From assembly GCA_937905825.1 (NCBI GenBank), contig CALCXM010000138.1, positions 1 through 38,373 on the forward strand: 38,373 nt of DNA, read 5' to 3'. The position numbers and the translations under genes are program-made. The notes below the pieces were generated by a model. The model worked only from the letters and a program-made list of their open reading frames with translations, was not told the origin of the DNA and searched no databases. This document shows, piece by piece, positions 23,769 to 30,568 of the stretch (positions within the stretch are counted from its first letter, which is position 1; every line of letters begins with the position of its first letter). The DNA comes from an uncultured bacterium (GTDB taxonomy: Bacteria; Planctomycetota; UBA1135; GCA-002686595).

Positions 23769-24473
23769 ATGGATCCACATCTACTTCTCCGCACAGGCCA
23801 GTTCACCCTGACCGTGCTCGCCGGCCTGCTCAGCGCCTGCTCCTCCACCCAGCCCCTTCAATCCCCACACAGCCCCAAGGCCTACTGCACAATGAACGAA
23901 GTAACGAACGACGAGAGCCGCCCCCCAGCCACCTCCCCGATCACCCTGGAAGAGCTCGGTCTTCTTCAAGAATCCCTGCTTTGGAGCGAGGATGACGCCC
24001 AAGCACTGCGACAGTCCCACGACATCCTGAAGCCTCAGACCGAGGACATCCTGGACGTGTGGTACGGATTCGTCGCTTCGACTCCGCAACTCGTCAAGTA
24101 CTTCAGCAACGCCAAGACGGGACAGCCCGACGGTAACTACCTCGCCGCAGTGCGCGTGCGCTTCGGTCAGTGGATCTCGGACACGGCCAAGGCGGACTAC
24201 AATCAAGAGTGGCTCAACTATCAGTACGAGATCGGCCTGCGCCATCACTCGATCGGAAAGAACAAGACCGACGGCGTGGACTCCGTCCCGATCATTCACC
24301 TGCGCTACATTCCGGCCTTGGCCTATCCGATCACCGCCACTCTGAAGCCTTTCCTCGCCAAGGGCGGCGCCTCGCAAGCGGACGTGGAGCGCATGCACCA
24401 GGCGTGGATCAAGTCCGTCCTGCTGCAGTCCATTCTGTGGAGCCAGCCCTACGTGAAAGCGGGCGAGTTCTAA
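23769..24473 (+). CDS. Protoglobin, possibly a lipoprotein form
   Basis: A haem globin of the protoglobin family. Residues 42-234 follow Methanosarcina acetivorans protoglobin over its whole length by recall (EDILDVWYGFVAS, NYLAAVRVRFGQWI, WLNYQYEIGLRHHS, YPITATLKPFLAKGG, SQPYVKAGEF); the proximal His lies in GLRHH (159/160). Protoglobins bind O2, NO and CO. The first 41 residues look like a lipoprotein signal: hydrophobic stretch FTLTVLAGLLSAC with a lipobox Cys at 24. The alternative start at 23892 (MNEVTNDES) would give a 193-residue cytoplasmic globin of classical length. Transcription is probably controlled by the MarR protein through the operator upstream. Confidence 0.92.
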   Translation: MDPHLLLRTGQFTLTVLAGLLSACSSTQPLQSPHSPKAYCTMNEVTNDESRPPATSPITLEELGLLQESLLWSEDDAQALRQSHDILKPQTEDILDVWYGFVASTPQLVKYFSNAKTGQPDGNYLAAVRVRFGQWISDTAKADYNQEWLNYQYEIGLRHHSIGKNKTDGVDSVPIIHLRYIPALAYPITATLKPFLAKGGASQADVERMHQAWIKSVLLQSILWSQPYVKAGEF

Positions 24474-24768
24474 GTCGCAACCTGGAGGCACAGTGGGTGG
24501 ATTGCGATGCAGGCAACTCCCCCGCTGTCTGCCCACCTGCATCGCCCGCGTTGCCCCTGCCGTCCCACGCATGGCCCCAGGCCCACGGACGCGGTTCGCC
24601 AGCGAATCTTCGAACCGTGCGACATGTGTCAAGGACCGCCCATAGGGTCCCACCTCAGTTCGGCCAAAGGGTCCCACCCCGAGGACGCGATTCCCAGTTC
24701 GCGAGCATCTGGCAGGACTGCGCCTAGGCACCTGGGAAAGCGATCAAGGTCAGCGCCTGAACCTGTCT

Positions 24769-25299
24769 GTGCTAGGCGCGGGTCTGGTGGCCAGTGCAAC
24801 CGGGCCCGATTTGATCTCCGCCCTGAACGGTGAGGAACCCGGTGAACTCACGGACGAGTTCGACGAGATCCTGGCCTTCATCCAATTCGTTAGAGATGGG
24901 GATTCCGCGGAGTTAAGGAAGCGACTCGACGCGCCTTCCGTCGAGCTCTTGGCTGTCGTCCTGCCGAGAATCTGGAACGAGTACGCCGCAGAGTTCGGGC
25001 AACCGACGAAGGTCACACCCGCGGAGTTGACTGCAGATCCCAACGGGCAGCGCAAGTTCGTCTTCCGACTCGAGCATGGGGACGAGCAGCGCTTTCTAAT
25101 CGTGAACGCCCGAATCGACAAAGTGAGCCGTTTCGAACTGGAGGCGACCTGGAACAGTCCCCGTTGGTTCTTCGGGCCAGTCGGCGAGCGCGAGTTTGCG
25201 ACTCTCGCCGGGGGCGACAAACGAGCCTCCGTACACCTATCACTCAAGGGCAAGCCTCAAAAAGCCAAGGAGCTTTTCTTGCGCTCAACGGCCAGCTGA
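24769..25299 (+). CDS. Hypothetical protein
   Basis: A 176-residue frame from a GTG at 24769; the frame is open for a further stretch upstream without a better start. Composition and codon pattern look coding: EFDEILAFIQFVRDGDSAE, VVLPRIWNEYAAEF, GQRKFVFRLEHGDEQRFLIV. It has an acidic helical first half and a strand-rich second half, with no signal peptide, membrane helix or recognisable family. It is about 300 bases after the protoglobin gene and need not belong to it. Confidence 0.55.
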   Translation: MLGAGLVASATGPDLISALNGEEPGELTDEFDEILAFIQFVRDGDSAELRKRLDAPSVELLAVVLPRIWNEYAAEFGQPTKVTPAELTADPNGQRKFVFRLEHGDEQRFLIVNARIDKVSRFELEATWNSPRWFFGPVGEREFATLAGGDKRASVHLSLKGKPQKAKELFLRSTAS

Positions 25300-25429
25300 A
25301 CGCTTCGGTTGCAGCGCCCTAGCGAGTGAGCGCGGCCTTCGCCAACGGGGCCAAGCAATCAAGCAGCCAGCCTGGGCCCGCGCTCCCCAATCCAAGCCGG
25401 ATCGCTCGCGGCGCGAACTGCTCGAGGAC

Positions 25430-25471
25430 AAAAAAAGGAGGTACTTCCACTCGGCTCTGAGCGGAAGTACC
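25430..25471 (-). terminator. Strong minus-strand terminator
   Basis: GGTACTTCC (25440-25448) and GGAAGTACC (25463-25471) form a nine-base perfect stem with a 14-base loop. Read on the minus strand it is followed by TCC and seven T (25436-25430), a canonical Rho-independent terminator. The nearest minus-strand gene upstream is the small exported protein at 25592-25849. Confidence 0.75.
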
Positions 25472-25591
25472 AAAGGTCTGAGGACAACCGAGCCACGTCT
25501 GCGAGCACGAGTCCGAGCTCGACAAACAGGCAGGGGTAACCAGCCCTACAGACAGCACTGGGGTGGCGGCGAACCGCTCACAATCTGGACC

Positions 25592-25849
25592 CTAATCTCG
25601 GATGGAGAACGGGCTTGCGCCTAGGAGGCATCCGGCTTCCAAGGAACCCTGTTCACCTGCGAGTGAAGAGCGTCCCTTGCGGGCCTTGGTTGAGCTGACC
25701 TCCCGGTAGCCGACTGAGTCGAGCCGGAGGACAGGAGCCGTCTCGACGTCCATTGAGGAGGAAGATTGGGCTCGTACGACGACACCCATGAAGCAGGTGC
25801 CTGCGAAAACAATGGCGAACGTCAGTGCGCCGAATAGAAGTGGTCTCAT
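25592..25849 (-). CDS. Small exported protein, unknown
   Basis: An 85-residue frame starting MRPLLFGALTFAIVFAGT with a good hydrophobic core and a likely cleavage after VVVRAQ. The mature part (~57 residues) is Ser- and Gly-rich without Cys pairs or a known motif. The strong minus-strand terminator 120 bases downstream supports a transcript in this direction. No Shine-Dalgarno sequence is visible. It could be a chance frame. Confidence 0.42.
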   Translation of the reverse strand: MRPLLFGALTFAIVFAGTCFMGVVVRAQSSSSMDVETAPVLRLDSVGYREVSSTKARKGRSSLAGEQGSLEAGCLLGASPFSIRD

Positions 25850-26205
25850 TGATCAGCTGGGGGGGGGTAGCTGAGAAACGGAGTTGTCGCCCGGGGGGGG
25901 GTGAGCGACTTGGATCCTCGCCTATCGAGGACCCACTCAACAATAGGACCCGCAGCCCCCCCGGGTACAAAGGAAGACGGATTGTTTAGTAAATACCAAT
26001 ACGCCCCCTGTTTGGAGGCCCTAAGTAGGCATTTACACTCCTTGGGCCAGAACTATACACCCCCTTCAATGGTTCCTTCGAGGGTCCCAGGCCTACAGGG
26101 CATTGGGGCAAGACCGGGCGCCCAGAGGTTTCAGCCCGCGGGCTATCACCCAGGCGAACCAGGCAGACTCTCGAGGACCTGCTCGCCGAAGGATTCCGCG
26201 CCCAA
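25850..26205. other. Intergenic region
   Basis: A 356-base gap with two runs of G (around 25861 and 25895), a less GC-rich stretch near 25980-26060, and the 12-base palindrome AGCCCGCGGGCT near 26130. No coding frame, promoter pair or U-tailed hairpin is convincing. Confidence 0.4.
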
Positions 26206-26850
26206 TCAGCGACTCGCGAGCAGCCCTTCTCGAGCCAAAACCGCGCGCAGCCCTGCCTCCTCGACCCATCCGCTCGTCAGCAACTGCACGTCAGCTGCGC
26301 GCCGCACAGCGATGCTTGGGAAAGCGCGGGCGCCGATTTGCCGGCGTTGTTCGAACTGCGAAAGCAACTCCCTGCGCATCTCCGGGGACTGGATGGCGAT
26401 CGCAAACGGTTGCCGAGCAAACCCCAACTCTTCAGCGATGTCCGCGAGCACGCCCAAGTCCGACGGATCCCGCGCCCCTTGGTAGTAGGCCTGTTGGATC
26501 GCCTCGAACATCTCTTCGCCCCGCACACCGGCAGCCAGCACCGCACGGCAAGCGGGCCAAGTGGAACGCCGCGGCGTGCAACGCTCCCAGTACTCCCAGT
26601 TAAAACGCACGGGCGTTCGCGCCTCGATGCTGCGCCAGGCTCCGCGGATGTACTCGCTCGTCTCAGCCGACATAGGCTCCTCGTCATCCTCCGCAAGTCC
26701 GCCGAGGATCAGCCGGAATTGGACTCCATCGACCAGGTCCTCGCGAACTCTCTGCAAGATCGGCGCGAAGGCAAAACACCAGGAACACATGGGGTCCGCG
26801 ATGTAGAGCAGCTGCGGGCTGGAAGTGCCCGTGGATTCCGGCGCGCTCAC
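26206..26850 (-). CDS. DsbA-family thioredoxin-fold protein (COG3531 type)
   Basis: A 214-residue cytoplasmic protein of the DsbA/FrnE superfamily. LLYIADPMCSWCFAFAPILQ contains the CxxC active site (CSWC) at the end of strand one; the inserted helical domain follows, and the cis-Pro loop is in GARAFPSIAV. This is the COG3531 type, a predicted disulfide isomerase or thiol oxidoreductase. There is no signal peptide. The start is the GTG at 26850, whose last two bases and next base form the TGA of the VOC gene (GTGA overlap); the open frame extends to 27264 only because it shadows that gene. The two are therefore one operon. Confidence 0.88.
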   Translation of the reverse strand: MSAPESTGTSSPQLLYIADPMCSWCFAFAPILQRVREDLVDGVQFRLILGGLAEDDEEPMSAETSEYIRGAWRSIEARTPVRFNWEYWERCTPRRSTWPACRAVLAAGVRGEEMFEAIQQAYYQGARDPSDLGVLADIAEELGFARQPFAIAIQSPEMRRELLSQFEQRRQIGARAFPSIAVRRAADVQLLTSGWVEEAGLRAVLAREGLLASR

Positions 26851-27221
26851 TTTGTGGGTTTCGCGCGCTCGGGGGCGATCTCGTGCAGCATCAAGCGGTT
26901 GCCGTTGGGGTCCACGACGATGGCCATCTTGCACGTCCCGTGGTCGATCGTCTCGAGCAACACCGGAGTACCAGCCGCTTTCAAGCGAGCGACCTCCTCG
27001 GCGATGTTGTCCGTCTCCAAGGCCATGTACGGCCCCTCCCCCGGAGCCTGCTCCTCCGAAACCTGGTGAAGCGCAATGGCCTTGCCGTCCGGGGTCGAAA
27101 ACTCCATCCATTGGGAGCCGTGCTCCACGTCGAGCTTGAGACCCAACAGCTCTCCATAGAACTGCTTCGCCTTTTCCATGTCCTGGCTCGGGTGTCCGAC
27201 GAATGCGATTTTTTTGATCAT
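26847..27221 (-). CDS. VOC-family protein
   Basis: A 124-residue VOC protein, MIKKIAFVGHPSQDMEKAK at the start, then FYGELLGLKLDVEHGSQWME, MALETDNIAEEVARLKAAG in the second repeat, and VVDPNGNRLMLHEIAP at the end with the conserved Glu. A His after MIKKIAFVG and this Glu agree with a metal site. It is the first gene of a pair with the DsbA-like gene, overlapping by four bases. The frame is open to 27365, but the family begins at this ATG. Confidence 0.88.
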   Translation of the reverse strand: MIKKIAFVGHPSQDMEKAKQFYGELLGLKLDVEHGSQWMEFSTPDGKAIALHQVSEEQAPGEGPYMALETDNIAEEVARLKAAGTPVLLETIDHGTCKMAIVVDPNGNRLMLHEIAPERAKPTK

Positions 27222-27564
27222 TGGGTTTGGGATGCCGCTGCTGGCTTGAGTGGGAATGGCGCACCTACTTTTGTGAAGGCGACCGGTGTGCATGACGCGC
27301 CAACAGGAGGAGCTCGGCAGGAATCCTAGGCCACGAAGCGCAGGAATGGCAACCTCCTCGCTCACCGACTGCTCGCCAACATTGTGCGCTGGTCCATCGA
27401 CCGGTGCTCAACGCAGGTCCTTCAAGCGCAGAGCGACTCGAGCCCGGTATGCACGCCCTCAGACTACCGAACGCGGTGGATTGAAAGCGCCCCCCCGCTC
27501 CCACGGACGGGGAACGAAGGGGCGCGAGGGTCCAGGTGCAGCAAGCTACTGCCGGACGATCAGC
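27222..27564. other. Intergenic region between VOC gene and peroxidase
   Basis: A 343-base gap holding the promoter region of the VOC-DsbA pair and the end of the peroxidase transcript. Apart from the hairpin at 27487-27525 I see nothing definite in it. Confidence 0.4.
27487..27525 (-). terminator. Possible terminator of the peroxidase gene
   Basis: GCGCCCC (27487-27493) pairs with GGGGCGC (27519-27525), with further partial pairing of CTCCC and GGGGA inside. On the minus strand TTTC follows. It lies 40 bases after the peroxidase stop. Confidence 0.4.
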
Positions 27565-29295
27565 CTAGAAGTTGAACGTAGTCCAGCGAGCCGAGTTGGA
27601 CTTGGCCAAGTTCAAAGGGGCCCCCGGATCCTTCACACTCCAGCGACCGATGAAGGTCATCGGGCCAGCGCCAGAAGGCGAGATCGTCGTCAACGGCAAG
27701 CTCACGAAGGTCGTTGCGAATCCGGCCCCGTTCACGGTCGTCGACGCCATGAAAATGGGAACCGTCGAAGGCGGAACGAGGATCTCCAGCCGAGCCGTCG
27801 CCCCTGGAATGCAGTTCGCCACTCCAACTTTGAAGTGCACGGGGCTTCCAGGAGGGGGCAGGTAGGCGGGTGAGTTGGCGATGATCTCCGGAGAGGAGAA
27901 GCCAGCGATCGCCGTACCGAACTCATTCGACTCGAACACATGCTCGGGTCGCTCGCTCGCCAAGACTGGCTTGTCGAAGGGCTTGAGCCGTGCCGCGACG
28001 CGGTTGTCGAGCAGCCCAACCGCCAGGAAGTCCGTCACCTCTGCCGTCTCAATCATCGTCAGCGTGAAGCCAAAGATCGACTGATAGAACGCCAAGAGGT
28101 CCGGGAAGTTGTCCACCTGACCATCCGTGAAGAAGCGATGCTTCAACCCGATGTTGCGCAGGGAAGGCGTCTTGACCGTGATGCCCCGGATGTTGTGAAA
28201 ACGCCCGTCGCTAAGCACGGAGTCAAAGGGATCGACGAACTTGCCGCCAGGTCCAAAGAGCGCGACGCCCCCGCCCACCGAGTGGCAACCGAAGCAGCCG
28301 ACGCTCGACAACTTTGCCATCCCGTTCTGTTGGGAAACCGTCATGGTCCCCACGTCAATCGGGGCCTGATCAGGAATCAGCGTCCGCATGTAGTGAGCCA
28401 CGGCCGCAGCAAAACGCTCACGGGTCACACCCGGACCAATCGCCAGGGTCGGGTTGGGATCACTGCTGAAGACCTTGTCGAACCACCAGTTGTAGTCGCC
28501 ACCAATGTTGAAGGCCTTGCGGAAATCCAGGGGCATGTTCGCCGGGTCCGGATCGCACAGGGCCATCGGGAAGGAGTTGCCGATCTTCTTCTGGAGGAAG
28601 TTGCTGCTCCAGGTGAGGGCCTCGTGGCCCATTTCCACAGGAGAGAGCGGCGGCCCCGTCGAGAGCTCTTCACAAGCTGCCCAATCGGAGAAGCCTGGGA
28701 TGATGCCCCCGCCTTCGAATGGGAAGTCCGGGCCGGCCCGCATGTCCCAAAACAACTGACTGAAGATGTAGGCACCAATCATCGGAGGGGCGATGATCGG
28801 AGTGACGAGACGATCTTCACTCGGGGTCGGACCCCCGAGGAATCCATACTCGACCTTGCCCGACCCGGCCGCGGCTTGGGCGATCACACCGGCGGACCCG
28901 AAGGTCCCCGCGCTGTGCGGGAAGAGGTTGCCCCGGCCATCCGCCCCAGCGGCGCCCGGATCATGGCACGTGCCGCAGGCCATGGTGCTATCGACACCGA
29001 CCTGCTCCTCCCAGAACAAGGACTTCCCGAGCAGGATCTTGTTGTCCCGACGAACGAGATCAATGATGGATGCGGACGATCGGGGGAAGGGGTTTCCGTC
29101 GGGGGCTGCGGGATGCGGCCACGTCGACGTGTCAGGCGGTTCCCCAATCAGGCCCTGTTGGCCGGAACCGGGGGGGCTGTCACCAACATGGACGCGCTGC
29201 GCGTAAAGGGAACCACCGATCAGTCCGAGCGCTAGGGGAAGCGCTGCGAGCCGTGTGGCCTCTTTGGTTGAGAAGAGTGGGCAGAGTTTCTTCAT
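27565..29295 (-). CDS. Di-heme cytochrome c peroxidase (CcpA/MauG family) with C-terminal extension
   Basis: A 576-residue exported protein. A signal peptide (LAALPLALGLIGGSLYAQ) is followed by the di-heme core: c-type haem motifs CGTCH at 107-111 and CFGCH at 334-338, LGKSLFWEEQVGVDSTMACG before the first, and TPSLRNIGLKHRFFTDGQ with the region after the second. It should act in the periplasm or cell-envelope space on hydrogen peroxide or in MauG-like oxidation. Residues ~460-576 are an extra strand-rich domain (SPVHFKVGVANCIPGATARL, FIGRWSVKDPG) not part of the family. Upstream and downstream genes are unrelated. Confidence 0.9.
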   Translation of the reverse strand: MKKLCPLFSTKEATRLAALPLALGLIGGSLYAQRVHVGDSPPGSGQQGLIGEPPDTSTWPHPAAPDGNPFPRSSASIIDLVRRDNKILLGKSLFWEEQVGVDSTMACGTCHDPGAAGADGRGNLFPHSAGTFGSAGVIAQAAAGSGKVEYGFLGGPTPSEDRLVTPIIAPPMIGAYIFSQLFWDMRAGPDFPFEGGGIIPGFSDWAACEELSTGPPLSPVEMGHEALTWSSNFLQKKIGNSFPMALCDPDPANMPLDFRKAFNIGGDYNWWFDKVFSSDPNPTLAIGPGVTRERFAAAVAHYMRTLIPDQAPIDVGTMTVSQQNGMAKLSSVGCFGCHSVGGGVALFGPGGKFVDPFDSVLSDGRFHNIRGITVKTPSLRNIGLKHRFFTDGQVDNFPDLLAFYQSIFGFTLTMIETAEVTDFLAVGLLDNRVAARLKPFDKPVLASERPEHVFESNEFGTAIAGFSSPEIIANSPAYLPPPGSPVHFKVGVANCIPGATARLEILVPPSTVPIFMASTTVNGAGFATTFVSLPLTTISPSGAGPMTFIGRWSVKDPGAPLNLAKSNSARWTTFNF

Positions 29296-29724
29296 AGGAT
29301 TTTGGTTCAGGAATTTGGAGAGCGATGACTCCGTCTCGAATCAACCTACTGATTGGGGGTCGAGATGAATCTACTCGCGAAAACAGAACCAAGATAACCG
29401 AGGAAAAGGCCGGTAGGCTTGGGACGGAGAGCGGTGCACGGAAGTCAATTTCTGCGCGTGCATTTATTCATGGCTGGCGCCGCTTTGCAAACTCCAAGGT
29501 AGCCCACTTGCCTGCTGGACTTGCGTGGGGCTGCGTTAGCCAAACACCCGAATGTGGGAATCTCTCGGACCTATAGCAGGACTTTATGCACGCCAAATTA
29601 TTTACATTTTGACGTCACAATCCATCTCTAGAGACAGCCGCAATCGTAACTTTGCACGGACGGTGTCGCCCGCTGGTACGCATCCGGGAGCATCCACCGA
29701 GTTTGGAACCCAGGAAGCCAACGC
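29296..29724. other. Intergenic region upstream of peroxidase
   Basis: A 429-base gap between two minus-strand genes, less GC-rich than its surroundings near 29380-29400 and 29575-29640. It must hold the peroxidase promoter, but I could not pick a convincing pair of elements, and no small gene or hairpin stands out. Confidence 0.4.
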
Positions 29725-30246
29725 TTACCGGGGTACATCGATCCAGTACCAGCTCTGATCCCCATCCAGATGCTCGACCCATTCCTCGCGCTCTAGCACG
29801 CCCCCGTTGGACTCGATGACCCTGCGCGAGCCCGGGTTGTCGGCATCGCAAGTGAGCAACGTGCGCTCGATGCCCAGTTGTCGACAATGGGCCAACGCTC
29901 CCGAGAGCATGCGTGTGGCCACTCCGCGCCTGCGAAACTTCGGCGCTACGCAATAGCCGATGTGCCCCCCGTGCGCCTCAAGACCCGGCGTGAGCTGATG
30001 CCGAATGTTGATCACACCTTGAAGCGCCCCGTCCTCTTCCCAAAACAAAGTCGAACAGGGCACCCAACCTTCCCCGAGTTCGAGTCCCCTACTCCAGCAG
30101 TCGAGGGAATGAACCGCTTGTTCAATGCTCGCGTCCCGGGGACAGAAGTAGGCGTGGAACTCCTCTGGGATCCCGTCGAAAGCGCTTAGAAAGGCCTCGA
30201 GCTGAGGCGCGTGGCGCAGTTCCAGTTGAGTCAGGTGACCAGTCAT
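29725..30246 (-). CDS. GNAT-family N-acetyltransferase
   Basis: A 173-residue protein with the GNAT fold: a long first helix pair (HLTQLELRHAPQLEAFLSAF), the strand GVINIRHQL, then HIGYCVAPKFRRRGVATRML, where RRRGVA is the acetyl-CoA-binding loop, and CDADNPGSRRVIESNGGVLE as in RimI-like members. An acceptor cannot be named. Start at the ATG at 30246; the open frame reaches 30321 without a better candidate. Confidence 0.9.
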   Translation of the reverse strand: MTGHLTQLELRHAPQLEAFLSAFDGIPEEFHAYFCPRDASIEQAVHSLDCWSRGLELGEGWVPCSTLFWEEDGALQGVINIRHQLTPGLEAHGGHIGYCVAPKFRRRGVATRMLSGALAHCRQLGIERTLLTCDADNPGSRRVIESNGGVLEREEWVEHLDGDQSWYWIDVPR

Positions 30247-30389
30247 AGCAATCAATCCATTTGGGGCGAAGGCGGAGCCGAGCTCCGAAGTCAAATCTAA
30301 GAACGACGGGTTCCAACACACAGTCTAGAATGCAGGTCCCCAGCGGCATAGTCGCTGGAACTCGCAAGCAGCCCGCGCTCTAGAATCCC

Positions 30390-30545
30390 ATGAAGAATCA
30401 AGAAGCTAAGCAGCCGAAGCCGACTCGAAGGCTCGGCAAGTTGTTCGATCGCGGACTCGACGCGTACATGACCATCGAGGTGCTCGCTTTTGCCCTTGGT
30501 GTCCTCATCATCCTTGTCAGTTGGCTGTTCGGAGCCTTCGCCTAG
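30390..30545 (+). CDS. Small single-pass membrane protein (51 residues)
   Basis: An ATG at 30390 opens a 51-residue frame ending in TAG at 30543-30545. It begins MKNQEAKQPKPTRRLGKLFD, a basic soluble head, and then has one clear membrane helix, IEVLAFALGVLIILVSWLFG. No Shine-Dalgarno sequence is obvious. Basic head and hydrophobic tail predict an N-in orientation. The gene converges on the sulfatase, 23 bases away. The function is unknown. Confidence 0.6.
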   Translation: MKNQEAKQPKPTRRLGKLFDRGLDAYMTIEVLAFALGVLIILVSWLFGAFA

Positions 30546-30568
30546 CAAGCAGCGAACGCCCTCCCGAT

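Noticed and set aside
24636..24680. Direct repeat GGGTCCCACC, two copies about 20 bases apart
   Set aside because: Short, with no link to a gene start or insertion; may be chance in GC-rich intergenic DNA.
24750..25253. 167-codon minus-strand frame opposite the hypothetical gene at 24769
   Set aside because: Ser/Arg/Pro-rich composition; the plus strand has the better protein-like pattern.
26125..26142. Palindrome AGCCCGCGGGCT after the DsbA-like gene
   Set aside because: Loop too tight and no U-tract on either strand, so not called as a terminator; such self-complementary GC words are expected by chance.
26851..27264. N-terminal extension of the DsbA-like frame
   Set aside because: It overlaps the whole VOC gene in another frame and is Arg/Gly-rich; the GTGA overlap at 26850 is the natural start.
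27940..29235. 431-codon plus-strand open frame opposite the peroxidase
   Set aside because: Arg/Gly/Val-rich shadow of the peroxidase gene, which has both haem motifs on the other strand.
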